Shown: in pieces, positions 23,301 through 38,300 of the stretch
Layout: each line of letters begins with the position of its first letter
Numbering within the stretch: the stretch's first letter is position 1
NCBI RefSeq assembly: GCF_018320785.1
Contig: NC_054875.1
Location: 2,919,001 to 2,983,000, forward strand
DNA from: Cheilinus undulatus
Taxonomy: Eukaryota > Chordata > Actinopteri > Labriformes > Labridae
DNA length: 64,000 nucleotides
Direction of reading: 5' to 3'
Made by a program: the position numbers and the translations under genes
The notes under the pieces: model-generated
What the model saw: only the letters and a program-made list of their open reading frames with translations
Told to the model about the DNA's origin: nothing
Database searches by the model: none

Positions 23301-26300
23301 AAAGATGGTTTAAAAAAGGGCAAAAATGGGATAAAAGTGGCTAAAAGAAGTTGCAAAGAAGAAGAATAAAGTGGTATTTAATGGCAAAAGGTAGCTTAAA
23401 GGGGTGAAAAATTGTGGAAAAAATGGTGAAAAGGGGCGAAAATGGGAAAAAGTGGCAAAAAGAAGTGTCCGAAATAGGCAAAAATTAGGAAAATTGCAGG
23501 AATTTGCTGGAATATTGCAGGGAGCATGGTTAGTATAACAAATAAGCACATGGAGCAGTCCACATACACCAATATGAGCTAATACATTTTATTATTCTTT
23601 CTCGGGACTACCAGGTCCACATGTGCAGAGCCAAGGTTTCCACCAGGTCATGTGTCTTCTACAATAACGTCGAAGGTAAGAGTTGAAAAATGAACACACC
23701 ATGGCTTTAATAAGTGAAACTGAACTATGGAAATATCAATAACCCTATGAGGCTTCTGCGGGTTAAATAGATCTGTTTTTGAAGCAGTAATGATGTTAGA
23801 GCAGGGGTGTCAAACTCAGGGCTCGGGGACCAAATCTGGCCTGTGGTACAGTAATAACCGGCCCACATGGTCAAATTATATTTTTATTAGAACTGGCCCA
23901 TCAGTATGAGGTCTGCAGAGTTCCTCCAGTATAAAAATCACATATAAACCATGATAATTTAAAATATCCTTGTTTAGTCATACAAATGTGAAGTAAAGAG
24001 TTCACATAAAAAGTCAGAAATGTGAGCAAAGAAATTTTGTGTTTTCATGGCATATTTTCAATTTTGCATCTCACAATTACAACTTAAAGTTATGATTTTG
24101 AACTTTTAGTTCATATTTTGACCTCTTGGAGTCACCATTTTGACTTTTTAACTCCTATTTTGACCTTTTAGGTTCTCAATTTCAAATTTTAAGAAATATT
24201 TAGATCTGATAAATCATTATTTCAAACTTTATCTCACATTTTAACTGTTTCAATACCTAACTTTGACTGTAAATCCCATATTATGACTTTTTGGATTCAC
24301 AATTCAAACTCATATTTTTACCTTTTAAACTCAAGATTTTGACTTTATCTCATATATTTGCCTTTCAAATAAATTATTTTGACTTTTGATTTTGTGTTTC
24401 AAGAGAGATTAAATCGCAATATGGCCTGCTGCAATTTTCAAATCACAGAAGCTGCAATATTTAGCCTATTTTACCTGAAATTTGAGACAAATACCGGTTT
24501 AAACTTTTTTTTTTTGTTATGCATTAAATATCATGCAATCATTCATGTGTCATTTTTTGAATAGTCTACTAAAAAATCCTACTTTCTTCATTTTTGTACA
24601 TTTTTCTTATTAAATATTAGTATTAAATCAAAAAGATCACCCTCCCTTCAATACTAAAATTCATCCTTAATTTGCAATATGGGTCAAAATCATTACAATT
24701 AGATAATTTTTCAAAATTGTTCAGCCCTTGCTCACTCTAAAATTGTGTTGGTTATAATATAGAATTATTAATTTCTTGTGTTTTTCAGAAAATACAAGAG
24801 ATGAGGAACTAAACAAATAATTGCATATCAAATCACAATATTGGTGAAAACATCACAATTAGATTGATTTCCCAAATTGTTCAGCCTTAGATGCAACCCT
24901 TTGAATGAATAAATTTGACTTTTTATTTCAGCTTTTGATCCTTCAAACTTTTTATTTTGACCCTTTTTTAAATCTTAAAACCATTTATTACCTGGGCTTA
25001 GTTTTTAAGTTTTTTGTTTTTCATAATTTATTAAAGATGAAAATGAAGTTGACAGTTTATGGTTAAATGTTGACCCTGTTAGGCTCTCAGGTCATACTTA
25101 CATTCAGAATCCTGCTCTGACTGAATTAGACATTTTATTTTACTTATTTAACCTTTATTTAACCAGGCTACTCCCAGTGAGATCAAAGATCTTTTTCCAT
25201 CCCTGGGTTAGAATATTCTTAGATCTGTTAGTGCCCAAAAATCTCTTTGAATACTGATTTTTAAAATCTTGTTCTACTTTAGAGAAGAGCACCGACAGAG
25301 AATTGTCTAATTCTATCCTTGACGTGGAAGATTTGGTCAAATATGGCAACAAACAAAGGTAAGGGTTACTGTTTCTAAAAAACTGAGTTTCCTGATTTGT
25401 TTGTCTTTTGCTTTACCCCTGAATGTCAAGTTTTCTCTTTTTACCCTCACTTTAGATGCATAAAAGCTTAAAATCATCACTGTTGAGAAGAACCGGAGAA
25501 TAATTGTGTATTCATGAGAAATTCAGAAAGGAACCAAGATTTTAAAAAAAATTGCTGCCTAAATGTTGGATTGATTTTGATGAATTAATCACAGGGGTGT
25601 AAATGATTTAAAAATCTATGCTGATTAATCAGTGATTCCACCACAAAACCAGCTAAAGTAGCTTTGTACCTTTGCTTGGAACATGTTAATTCTCTGTGCT
25701 CTTAATTTTTATAATCTTCTGTATAAAATCCATATTCTATGGATTAACAACATCCCAGTAAATGGACAATTTGCCCTCCATTTGATTAATTAAAATTCAT
25801 TCAGTACAATCCTTGTACTTAATTTGATTAGCACAGAAATGGTTGACAATCAGCCATCATTGGATTTCTCACAGAACTTCATCTTAAAGCCTGATTAATG
25901 CTTCTGTGTCAGAGTAGACACTGTTGATCCCCATGCAGAGGACTACACACGTAGCTAATGAGCACCTACTCTAAAATGTAGCTACACATCACAGCAGTGC
26001 AGACCATGAGACCTGTGATTGGTTGGCTGGGAAGCACTGGGGTGAAAAACAGTCTCTGAATAATGTCTCCACACACATTGCGTGTATTCTGATGTCAGAT
26101 AAATGTCTGCAGACAGAGATAGAATTAGATGAATATCAGGTGTGCATTTCCTCATATCAGTCTCTCTCATTGGCCAAATAAGTGAAAAACATCCCCTCCT
26201 TCATCCTCAGCTGATTCAGCAGCCTTCTTTTCAACCTTCTCTGATGTCTCCTCCTTTCTTGATTTTAGTAACTGCAGTATAATCTTTTTTGGGGGCCTTT

Positions 26301-29300
26301 TGTGCCTTTATTAGATAGAGGAGGACAGTGGATAGACTCAGAAACAGGGATGAGAGAGTTGGGAGAGACATGCGGTAAAGGGCCACAGGCCGAATTCAAA
26401 CCCAGGCCGCCTGTGTACATGGGTCGCGCCTTTAACCACTCGACCATCTGCGTGCCCACTGCAGTATAATCTACGTCTAATCAAAATGTGTAAGCTCCAA
26501 CTTCAGCATGTTTTTTTTGTTTTAACCCAAACACGGAAATTTTGGCAACAGGACCAGGAAGTGGCGTGAAAACCACACTGCCAAGTAGATCTGGGGCAGA
26601 GTATTGCAGAGAGACATGGAAACAACACCTGCAAGTATGAAGCGCTCGCAGTGGCATACATCACTGCAGCATAAACTTGACACAGGAGCATGAATCCGGT
26701 TTACACTGAAGCAGGAAAGGGGCATAAATCATGCATGGGTATAATTTAAGTACTAGGATTTTTTTATATTATCTTGTGGCTTTGCTGTTTTAAGCATAAC
26801 TTGTCCAGCTCTAGGAAAACTACAAAATAAGTGTTAGTTTTTGCATGCAGTATGCAACTGTATAATTCCAAGTTGAACGTTTTTTTTTTCTGCAGGGTCT
26901 GTCCTTACTACCTCTCCCGTTCACTGAAGCAACAAGCAGACCTGATTTTTATGCCGTATAATTACCTGCTGGATCCAAAGGTGAGCTGACTTACAGACTG
27001 ATGTGAAGGAGGAGAAAACCCTCATGTCCTTCATTTGAAAAATAAAAATTATATATTAATATATGTTAAGATTCAGTTAGATTAATTTAATTGTCTGAGC
27101 AAGGAGTGGCAGAAATTCTTTTCTGATGAGGCTCAAACAACAAATAATACTTGCATTAAAACAGATTTAAAGCCACATTGAAAGCTCACCGAGTACATGC
27201 ATTTAAGGGCAAGGGTTTAAGAGCAAAAACTGATAAAAACAAGTGCTGTATGGCATCCATTTTATATTGTTATGGCTGGTTTTTGCAAAAGGAATGAAGG
27301 ATTTTAAAAATGTTTTTCTGGGTCGGGGTGACTTTGGATCGTCTGCTTGAAGGCAGTAACTACACTATCTTTATTGTAATTCCATGATGCCTTATTTTGG
27401 TAATAAAGACAAATTTATAGAAGCTCAAACACAGCACATATGTTTTGAATAAGTATTACAGTTTTTCTTTTTATTATTCACCAAAAATAAAAAAACTGGG
27501 GGAAAAACTGAAATCTGTATCTTCAGAAAAGGATGCCCTACTGGATTTTAGTGATGACTGTTAACACGGATTATGTAATTGCATGTAAATGAGAGTTTTC
27601 TAATGAAATGTCCTCTGCTTTATATATGTCATTGCTTTAATATAGAATTTTTTGTGATGTCGTCCCTGTTGTGACACATCCAGATGCATGCTGGGATAAT
27701 TTTTTCATTGTTTTGTTTCACAGAGCCGCAGGGCGCACAACATCGAGCTGAAAGGAGCCGTGGTCATTTTTGATGAAGCTCATAACGTGGTGAGACTCTA
27801 TTTATTAAATAACTTCCTTACCAGTTACTGTTTTTAACCCATTAACTAAAATGTTACCAGTCACAGTAAAGGCAATTTAAAATATATTTTATCATAGTTT
27901 AAGGGCAGTTAACGTGTTAGATCTTTTTGATCAGTCAAGCAATGAAACGGTCTCACAAGAATAACCAAGCCTTTTTCTCCCAGTTATGTTGGAGCTGTAT
28001 GAAGGAGGTCTTCTCTAGAACATCTATGTGTTTGATAATAATGTTAAAAGTTGCAGGATCTTGAAGCTGGTCGTTCTTTTGGGTACAGATTTCTACTAAA
28101 GGTGAGTTAATGTTTCCTGTCTGCAGGAGAAAACATGCGAAGAATCTACCTCATTCGACCTGACGCCTTACGACCTAGCTTCAGCGATTACAGCCGTGGA
28201 CCGTCTGCTGGCCGAGCAGGCTAAAGACGTCGGCATATCAGATGACTTTAACGTAGAGTCCCTCAGTTCTGGTATGACTGATTATAGATGCTGTTACATG
28301 GACACAGGTTTTCAAAAGCACTGATTTAAAATAATGTATGTATGTCTGTATTTTTGTTTCTTTCAGGCTTAAAACTAGACATACAATCTGTTGCTAAAAT
28401 CAAACGTAAGTATTGATTAAAATGCAAAGATAAAAAAAAAAATCATTGATAGAGTGAGATTGAATCAGTTGGATCAACTTTGACTTTGACAGAGATTCTG
28501 CTCGATCTGGAAGCTGCTATCGATTCCTACGATGTACCAGGCGACAAAGGCATCACAAAACCAGGAATGTGAGTAAATCATAATTCACATATGCACCTCA
28601 CCCCTTCAAAAAAAGAAAAAAAATGCTGCATATTCATGCAGACATCCAAATCTGTTTGCCCCAACACCAAATAGACATTTCCCTGCAGCTGTCTGCAAAA
28701 TGTCTGCAAAGTCAGGGTGAGCTGATGCGTGAATGCAGATGAAAATAGTCACATTAAGTTTTTGTGTCCATCTCTGTCTTCCATCTCAGCTTTATCTATG
28801 AGCTGTTAGCGCGAGCACACCTGACCTACGACACTAAGACGCCTGTTTATGAAGCTCTGGAGCAGATCAGCGGATATTTAGCAGGACGTAAGTGTGATTA
28901 AACATCCTGCAGATCCTAATAGTTCGGTTCAAAAAGGGAAAATCCTGGTTATTTTCTCCATTGATGATTAGCTATGATGCCAGAACCATCCATCTGGGTT
29001 TATCACAAGCTACCTGAGTGTAGAATGATGATTCAGGTTCCTTTAGAGGACTCTGTTTGATTTGACAACAGCCTTCTTTTAAAGAAATACATGATTCATT
29101 CATGAACCTTGGCATAAAACCTCCAGTACCCACAATCCCAGAGTGTCACAGCTCCATCTCAACTTCAGTTAATCTACCTTCTGATGCTCCTTTTGAACTT
29201 TAGCACGTTGTCTTTACCATGTCTACATGCCTTAATGTGTTGGTTCCTGCGACGTAATTGTCTGATTAGTTATTTGTGTTAACAAGCAGTTGAAGAGGTG

Positions 29301-32300
29301 TACCTAATAAAGTGGTCTGTGAGTGTATATGCTGTTTGTATCATGCAGATCTTAAACCATATGCTATGTTTCTTATTAACTTATGATTTCTGTTACGTTT
29401 CTCATCAGAGACTGGATTATTCCTGAACACAGGCGGACTACAGAAGCTCTCCGATATCATACAGGTGAGCTACCTGGTGGAAATACTCCATTATCAATGA
29501 ACTACGTATATAAACAGATAGTTTTTGTTTAATTACAGACAGATTATTTATTCTTTCCTCGTCTTCTAGCTGGTGTTTTGTGGTGAACCAGCAGAAAAGG
29601 ATCGACAACTGAGGATGCAGTCCAACACGGCTCATTTTAAGGTGTGTGCCCTTAAGTGTGCATCTTAGCATACTTGTTATCAGTTATTCATTCAGAGGGT
29701 TCCATATTTGTGTCTCTTTGTCTCAGGTTCATATCCATCAAGACAACAGCCATCAGAAGAGGAAGAACACTGATGTCTGGGCTTCATCTTCATCAAAGAA
29801 ACAAGGTAATTTTCCTCCTGATCTCAGCTTCCTGTGCTCTGAATTGTCTTCACTAAACGGGGTCTTTGTCTTGTAGGAAACATTCTGAGTTACTGGTGTT
29901 TCTCTCCGGGCTTCAGCATGCAGGATCTGAAGAATCAGGAAGTCCGCTGCATCATTCTGACAAGTGGGACGCTCTCCCCGCTAACATCATTCACCTCTGA
30001 GATGAGAATGTGAGTCACTTGTGTTTTCAGATCACCTGCAGAGCTTCATGGACATAAAACTGCAAAAAGGTCTATGTTAACAATCTCCACAGCAAAGTTT
30101 TATTAGGGATGTATTTAACTGTAATTAAATTTAACAAATGGTAATAAAATATAGATTAGCACTGCAGCAAATAAGACATTCATCACGTTTATCACATGAA
30201 ATTATTAGCACTATAAATAAGACCAGTTCATATTGTTCTTTTATGAGACCATGAACCTTTATGCTGAATCTCTTGTGTTTGTGTTTTTCTGCAGAGAATT
30301 TCCGGTGACTCTGGAGAACAGCCACGTCATCGAGCGTGATCAGATCTTTGTGAGCGTGATTGATCGAGGTCCGGATGGGGCGGAGTTGAGCTCAGCGTTT
30401 GACAGAAGGTCAGAAACATTTCCTCCATTTTCTGAGACACTTCAGCAGTATTGCGTACATATTTTTACCCTCTTGTTTTTGGGATGTAATGTAAAATAAC
30501 CATCTTTACTTTTGTGGCAGGTTTGTTCCTGAAAACATGTCGTCTTTAGGAAACACTGTTGGTGAGATGATTTTATCCTACCATGTTTTTCAAGCTGATA
30601 TGACACCTCTCAGTGTTTGGGGTTAATCCTAGGCGGTGGCAGCCACATTATAAGTAGTCAGTGTGCTGCCACTGCTGCAGATTAAAGACTGAAAGGATGT
30701 TTTTAAGTGCTGAGTTTTTATTTCCCATTATTTTTGTGGTGTTTAAATTTGATTGTGTAGATGTTCATATGACATTGTTGTGTTCTCCCCTCAGCCAATC
30801 TGAGCCGTGTGGTTCCTCACGGCCTCCTGGTGTTTTTTCCCTCCTTTCCTTTAATGGAAAAAACTCTGGAGTTCTGGAGAGTAGGTGGAGATTTAGAAGG
30901 AAAATTAAAGCCTCTAGAGCAGTGATACTCAACGTGTGGCTCATGAGCCACATGTGGCTCTTTTATGTCTTAATTTGAAATATTATTCCCCCACTAATCC
31001 TTGAAAAAGGGAAACTTTTTGCCCCTTTTTACCATTTTTTGCTACTTTTTACCCATTTAAGATACTTTTTGTCTTTAATTACCACTTTTTTCCTACTTTT
31101 TGCCCATTTTGCCACTTTTTTCTGCCACTTTTCCCTCATTTTTTTCCACTTTTAGCCCATTCAAGCTACCTTTGCCATTAAATACCACTTGTTTCCTTTT
31201 TTCCCCATTTTTGCCACTTCTTTTAGCCACTTTTTCCCGTTTTTGCCCATTTGAGCATCCTTTTGCCATTAGATACCAGTTGTTTTCCATATTTTCCATT
31301 TTTGTCACTCTTAACTGCTGTTTGCCTATTTTAGTCACTTTTCACTCATTTTTTGCCTTGTTTTTGCCACTTTTAGTCCATCTTTTGCCACCTCTAACTC
31401 ATTATTTTGTAACTTCTCACCCATTTTTGCTACTTTCTGACTCTTTCCGCTTTTTCTCCCAATTTTTGCTTTTTTTTAAAATCTATATTCACTGCTTTTT
31501 GACCGTTGTTGCCATCTTACTTTTACTGCTACCTCAAGCCGTTTTTGCCACTTTTCACCACTTAGTTTGTGGCTCTTGCAAAGGTGGCTCTTTTGCAGAG
31601 CAGAGTTGAGTAATACTGCTCTAGATCACCCTAATGATTTCTGATTTAAGTGTTGCTGTGAAGGATGAGTAACCGTATTGTCTCTAACCAGGCTAACGGA
31701 CACGCAGATCGGATAGAGAATTTGAAGCCCATGTTCGTTGAGCCTAAAGGAAAAGGCACCTTTAATGAGGCATGTTTTATAACATATTTCCTGCATAAAT
31801 TTGAAAACTCATCCCACCTATTTCAAGTTTTTACAGGTCTCGTGATATTCTTGTTGTAAAAGTAAAGCTTGATTTCCTCTCTCTTTCTGTTCTCAGGTTA
31901 TTGACGGATATTACAGCAAAGTCAATGATGAAACATCCAAAGGGGGGTCGTTTTTCGCCGTATGCCGAGGAAAGGTGAGGGTTTTTCCCCAAGTCTGGAG
32001 AGACCTCACGTGTCAGTATTTTATGGTTTAGTGACGAATCAGCTGTGTGTTATCCTCATACATTAAATGACCAGAAAGTAACTCTTTCCTCTTAAAGGTA
32101 GTAGAAGTGATGATACATCATCACGGTTGTTTCATAAGGCTCGTGTGTAGGAGTAGGAAGAAATAAAAGCTCATTAGTGCCATTAGTGATGTTTTTAGAG
32201 CCTGATCCACGTGTGTTTTTAAAGCTGAGGATGCCTTAATTGGAGCAGCTTTTTGCACATCATTAGTGAATATGTCTCCCATTTCAGGCCAGTGAGGGTC

Positions 32301-35300
32301 TGGATTTTGCAAACACCTTCGGTCGTGGAGTCATCATCACCGGCCTTCCTTTCCCTCCAAAGATGGACCCACGGGTCATCCTGAAGATGCAGTTTCTGGA
32401 TGAGATGAGCAGAAAGAAAGTTCCTGGAATGAAGGTGAGGAGCAAATGTTCAGTAAGGGTTATTTTTGTCCTTTTAATTGCAGCTGTTGATTTTATTTCT
32501 CTGTGTTTGTGGTTTAGTACCTCTCTGGTCAGGAGTGGTACCGGCAGCAGGCTTTCAGGGCCGTAAATCAGGCCATTGGTCGAGTCATTCGCCACAAAGA
32601 AGACTATGGAGCCATCTTCCTGTGTGATCAGAGGTCAGATGGAGTATTTTTTGCTTACACCTCTGCTTAGAAAAAGCACAATTATCACCAGATTCATTTT
32701 AAGGGGATTTTAGACCAAACAGGAAATACACACCTAGCTTTTTTGAAAGCCAAGGGCTGATTTCAGTCATTTTTGTCACAACTATCAAACATTCATTAGG
32801 TTTGTTATTTTGCTTGTGAGGAGTGTATACTTTTCTCTGTTTTATATGATATTAAAGTCAGTATAAGTTAATTTTGGCCTGTTGGTTAGACTTAAGAAGG
32901 GATTTTGAAATGATAGCTGAGGCTTTTTCCTTTTCCTTTTGTGTTTTGTGCAAATGATTTTGTTCAGAAGATATTTGACCTATGAATCATGTGTAAATAA
33001 ATGAATGAAACTGGCTCCATTTAGAGAGCTTTTTAGATGCATAAATCCAGATATATATTTCCAATACTTTGGGGTCTTAATGGCTAGATGGTACAAAAAT
33101 TTTGGAATTGCTCAAGTATAATGCTGAACTTTCTCTGCCAGCCCCCCACCCCTAACTCTAAAAATACGTAAATGATAGAAAAATATGCCGCCAGTCACGA
33201 TTTTTGTTAATAAATTCAAACTGACTGCAACATAAAGCGCCATGTTTTGTAGAAATAACAACTGTTGGCCTAAAACTGACTCTGAAGATGAACAATTCCT
33301 TAAAAATGAAAACTTGGGGGCGCGCCCAGTAGTCGAGTGGTCAAGGCGCGCACCATGTACGCAGGCGACCCGGGGTTCGAATCCGGCCCGTGGCACCATC
33401 CCCCGCATGTCTCTCCCCACTCCCCTCCCTGTCTCCGACTCTATCCACTGCCCTCTCTCTAATAAAGGCACGAAAAAGCCCAAAAATAAATCTCAAAAAA
33501 AAAAAAAAGAAAACTTGGTTAAATCTTTTTAAGGTTTACATTTCTAGTCCTGCACTAGTTTCAGTGAATCTTGTAGGCTTGATTCCTCAGGTCCAGGGTG
33601 CAGTTTTCTATTTGTCTTGATCTGTATTTTGCCTTCATTAATACAACAGCAGAAAATCTATCTCACATAGGAAGGATGTTACAACAAAGAAGAGTGGCTG
33701 CTCTCCTGCCTTGAGGTGGGAACACCTTTTTCCACTCCAGTTCAAAATGCAGACAGTGTCTTGGATTTGAACTGCAACCACATCGTTGAATCTGATGTGA
33801 CATCAGTTACCTGTGCCTCTTCTCCGATACAGAAGTTGTCAACTAGTGGCGCTTATCCCTTGCCGTTTGCCCTGGGTGGCCCACGGCTCACTTTGTGAAC
33901 CACTGCTTTAGCATATAGCCATGAAGTAGGCTGTAATGGCTGCAGTGTAAGTCTTAAATCTAAATGTCCCCGATCAAAGTTCAAAGTTTGTTTCCACTGG
34001 TGCTTTTTGAGGCTAAAAGGCTCAGACTGTGGGGGTAAGCTAACAGGACATGTACTCTCAGAGTCAGCAGAGAAACAGACAACATGACAACAACTTTACT
34101 GACTGTGGCTTATTTTAGGCCATGCTAGTCATTTGTTTGTCATTGTTTAGAGCTGTCGTTCTCAACCTTTTCAGCCCGCGACCCCCAAAATAAAGCTGCC
34201 GGAGACTGTGAACCCCCACTGTACCTGAAGGTGATTGAACACAGCCATGCACATTCAAGAACAGTCATGTGGAGACAAGGCCATGCATAAGAGAGATAAA
34301 GGGGAGGCAGGGGTGATAGTATTCCGGCACCGTGCCCGATTTCCGGCATGGCGGCGTTTGACTGCTGTGAAAAAAAAAAACTACTTTTGTGAACTTGTTC
34401 ATGCGGGACAGCCTGATGTCAAGTCCCGAGTCAGTAAAGATAAGTGACGCTGTCCATCAACCACACTAGGCCTACTAGCGAATCAGAAGTAGAGTGTGGG
34501 TCACACTAGGCTTACTAGCCAATCAGAAGTACAGCGGAGGCGGGTCTTGCGGAAGTCAAAGCTTAGGTTGTTTTCCTGCTCTGCCGTTCAGTGAATCTAC
34601 CGCTGATGAATCCCTACCAGTGTTGCTAACTTAGTGACTTTGTCGCTGTATTTAGGGAGTTTTCAGACCCCTCTAGTGACTCTTTTTCAAAAAAAAGTGA
34701 CTAGCGACAAATCTAGTGACTTTTTCTGGTGTTATTGGAGATTTTTGGAGACTCTGACGTGAAAGCACACATCGTTGTTGCTCCGCGGGTGCTGCCATGC
34801 GGCCCCTCCCCGTCCAACAGCACTCACAGGCAGCCCAATCCTCGCGCAGTGTCCCGCTCAGCTGCAGTCGTGGCAAAGCCCACACCAATTGCCTTCATGT
34901 ATTCATCAAAGTTCTCACTGGAAGCAAGAGTCCAGGTTCCAACAAACTGCTCAACCATAATGAAGGAGCTGAAACTCAATCTGCTACACAAACTCAAGAT
35001 ATCGCAGGTCGTCCTGATTCATCGAGTAAAGTGGTATGGTCAAAAATGTTCATGTTTCACTGGGATTTGGTGTAGGCTTTTAAGTGGGACCATAAGGTTT
35101 TAAACTAAACTAAACATAAGAAAACTAACTTTCTAAGAAAAATAGAACAGTAAATAGAATAATAAACTAAAAATAAAAAAATTAAAGTAACTCTGTCAGA
35201 GTATCTCTAGAGTCATTTTTGCCTATCCCAAGCCCAGATAAAGGAGGACGTTTGGAATTGTGACGTATAAAAACAAGAATCAACAGAAGCAAGTTCATTT

Positions 35301-38300
35301 GTAGTTCTACACATATTAAAGTTCTTTTAACTCACTTTTTTCTCTCCCTCATGATGTTTTTCCTCTCTCCTACAGCGTCCATTACAATTGAATGCATACT
35401 GCTGATTATGCAAATTAGGCGGTTACGTCATTTAGCGACCATTAACTTTTACTATATTGCAAAGATCCACTTTTGTCGCTATTGGCCTTCCTATGTATAT
35501 GTCCTCCAGTCGGGAAAAAGTTCAAGCTCAGGATTTTTTTTCCACTATCAGCCATGAGGGAGGGCTTTCTGGGACCCAGCAGCAAAACCATGGTCCATTG
35601 GGACGTTGAGCTGTGAAAACCATATTTTATATGTGACCTAAATAATAATAACTCTTATCAAAGAAACAAATATCTCTATCTATTCATTTGTGTAGTAAAT
35701 AGCCTTCTTAAAATGTTAATAACTTTTATTGAAAAATTAAAAATGGGTGAAAAATTGCTTAAATTAGTGAATAATGGTGAAAATTGGTGGAAAAGGTGTT
35801 GAAATAGGAGTTTTAAAGAACATAAAGAGATAAAAGGTGATAAACAATTAGATGGAAGTGGCAAAAATAACCAAAAAAATTGATTAAAATGGGAAAAACA
35901 GGTACAAAGAGTGGAAAATTGGGATTATAAAGTGGCGGAAATAGCTTTAAAGTGCAAAAAAATTGGGGGAAAAATGGTGGCCTGGGATGAAAAATTGATA
36001 TAAACTGGCAAAAATGTGTGAATTGTGGTTAAAATTTGGCATAAAGGGGTGTAAAAAGTGGTTGGTAGTGGCAATAATGAGGCAACAATAGGCAGAAAGT
36101 GGCAGAATTGGTTTATATGTGACAAAAACTGGCAGAAAAAGTGGTGGAAAGGATAAAAAAGTGACACAAGTGGTTTTTAAGTGGCAAAACTGATAACATT
36201 GGCGAAATTGGTGTTAAAAAGTGATGAAAAAGGGTTAAAATTCAGTCAAATTGGTGTAAAGTGGCAACAGTGTCCTTTAAAAAATTTTCTTAGTTTCTAA
36301 GGCATCTGGTGACCCCCTCTCAGTGTCTCGCGACCCCCAATGGGGTCCCAACCCCACGGTTGAGAACCACTGGTTTAGAGGAACAGTCAGATCAATTGTG
36401 CATAATGCCCACACTGTGCACCCCTGCTTGTGCACATGCATGAGTAATTGTACCATGCTGAAGCACACCTCTTCCCTCTGTGCCAGGGCCAAGGAAGTGG
36501 GCTTTGCTTGAGCTGGTCCAGGACAATACACTGGTCAAACAAACTGGACTTTGGAGGTCACACACTTGCTTATCCCATTCCGGGTCGCTGGGGAGCTGGA
36601 GCCTATCCCTGTGATTGGAAGAGAGTCAGGGTAGACCCTAGACTGGTCACCAATCAATTACAGGGCTGGCATATAGAGACATACAACCTAGCACACCTAC
36701 ACCTACGGGCAATTTAGAGTCACCAATTCACCAAACAATCCGGTGTACGAGGAGAGAACCTGCCTGACAATGGTGTTAGTAAAATCCCAAAGGATACAAA
36801 TATTTTTGATGGGGAATAAGATGTCTTTTATTAGCTACATGATCTTTCTTTACAAAAAATGTCATTTTATTTCTAGAGTTAATTCTCCTTCCTGGCTAGT
36901 TTTTGTGCTGTACTTTTTTTGCAGCTCTGCAAACTTTCAAAAAGCCGAATCGTGATTCTGTAAACTCCCGCTCCATTGGACTAATGTGTTTGTTTTCTGT
37001 CAGGTTTAAAGGCTCGTCTGCCCGGGCTCAGCTTCCATCATGGGTCAGGCCTTATGTTCGTCTTTACGACAGCTTCGGGAATATTGTCCGTGACGTTTCT
37101 CAGTTCTTCAGAGTCGCACAGAAGCTGGTAGGTTTGAGCTTTCACAGGGTTTACAGAAACCTTACAGTTACTGACAAAAACTAAAAGCCCTGGTGTTCTT
37201 TGGATAAATCGCTCACAGCAACATATGTGAGTCCATTTAAGGAGAATGGAGTGTGAGAGCAAGACTTTGAGGTAAAAGATTAAACAAAGAACATGTGACC
37301 TATGTCTTGATTTTTGTACTGAAAGACTAATCTCTAAAAGTGAGCACAGCTGAGTTCAATGTTTCACTTCTTTTGCTAAGTATACCACATACTCTGAAGC
37401 TGTCCCAAACGCTCTATGAAAACATATCAGCCCACTAAAGTCTGACCTGGTTGAGTTTGAGCTGTGTTATGTTGAATGTTTCAGCTTTTATTCACCATAT
37501 TCGCTGTGTTTGATTGTCCCAGAGACCGTACGTAGAGAAGAAGGCTCCAGAAAAGAGCTGTGGAGCCTCGTGGGAACCCAACACTCAGTCCTCCATCTTC
37601 TCTTCCTGCCCCTCTTCCCAAAGCTCTAGCGCACAGAAAGCCAAGGTGCTGGACACCCACCTGCCCAGTCTGAAGAGGAGGAGACTCAGTAAGTAGAAAA
37701 GAGGAACTTCTAAACGTTTAGACAAGGATATGCAGCTCAGTATTTCATAAGAATCTTTTTTCTTTAGATGAAAATGCTGGAGCCACTGGGATGGCCCGAA
37801 TCTGTATCGAGTATGAACATGAAGTTCAGGAGAGCCACCGTAGACCGGTCAACCTGCTGGATGCTCTGGAGCGAGGAGACCACTGCAGCAGAGACGACGG
37901 AGATTCTGCTGTGGGAGAGGAGCGGGTAAGCTGTATTCTGTCAGATGGTTTAGTTGTTTTACCTTCAACCTGGATCAAAAAAAGCTTAAAACAACTTTAT
38001 TAACAACATGTCCCAGTTCATTGAAAGAGAGTTTGCAGGGAAAGACATCATAAAGCAGCCACTTTTACAGTGATAAAAGTGAGATTCATGCTGTGAAGTA
38101 GGTCAGAACTTCGATTACCAACGTGACAACAGCAGTGAGGTCGGACTGTTTGTGATTTTATCACCAGTAGGACTTTACTGTTTGATCAATTGTCTGTTTC
38201 TTTTGTAGGCAAACCGTTTATCCACGCTGTCTCTTCAGTATGACAAAAGGATGGAAGATGAGCTGCGGGGAGGCAAAAGGAAAATCAAATTGGTGCAAGA

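Larger units (their letters stand above)
32634..37003. other. rtel1 intron 24 in order of text (between exons 23 and 24), 4.4 kb
   Basis: The largest rtel1 intron. It holds a full SINE (33318-33508), a 2.2-kb hAT (34153-36372) and a teleost repeat (36536-36760). A lone hAT-like end (TGTGAACCACTG, about 33890-33905) was seen without a partner. The rest is unremarkable. Confidence 0.6.

Noticed and set aside
23095-23470. Short regular repeats that might suggest a CRISPR-like array
   Set aside because: Units vary in length and sequence with no unique spacers, and the genome is a vertebrate's.
31100-31609. 169-codon open frame rich in Phe, Pro and Leu
   Set aside because: It is the hAT-internal GCCACTTTT array read in one frame; no start context or domain.
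33318-33395. Possible tRNA gene
   Set aside because: A and B boxes are present but the body, tail and flanking duplication show a SINE head.
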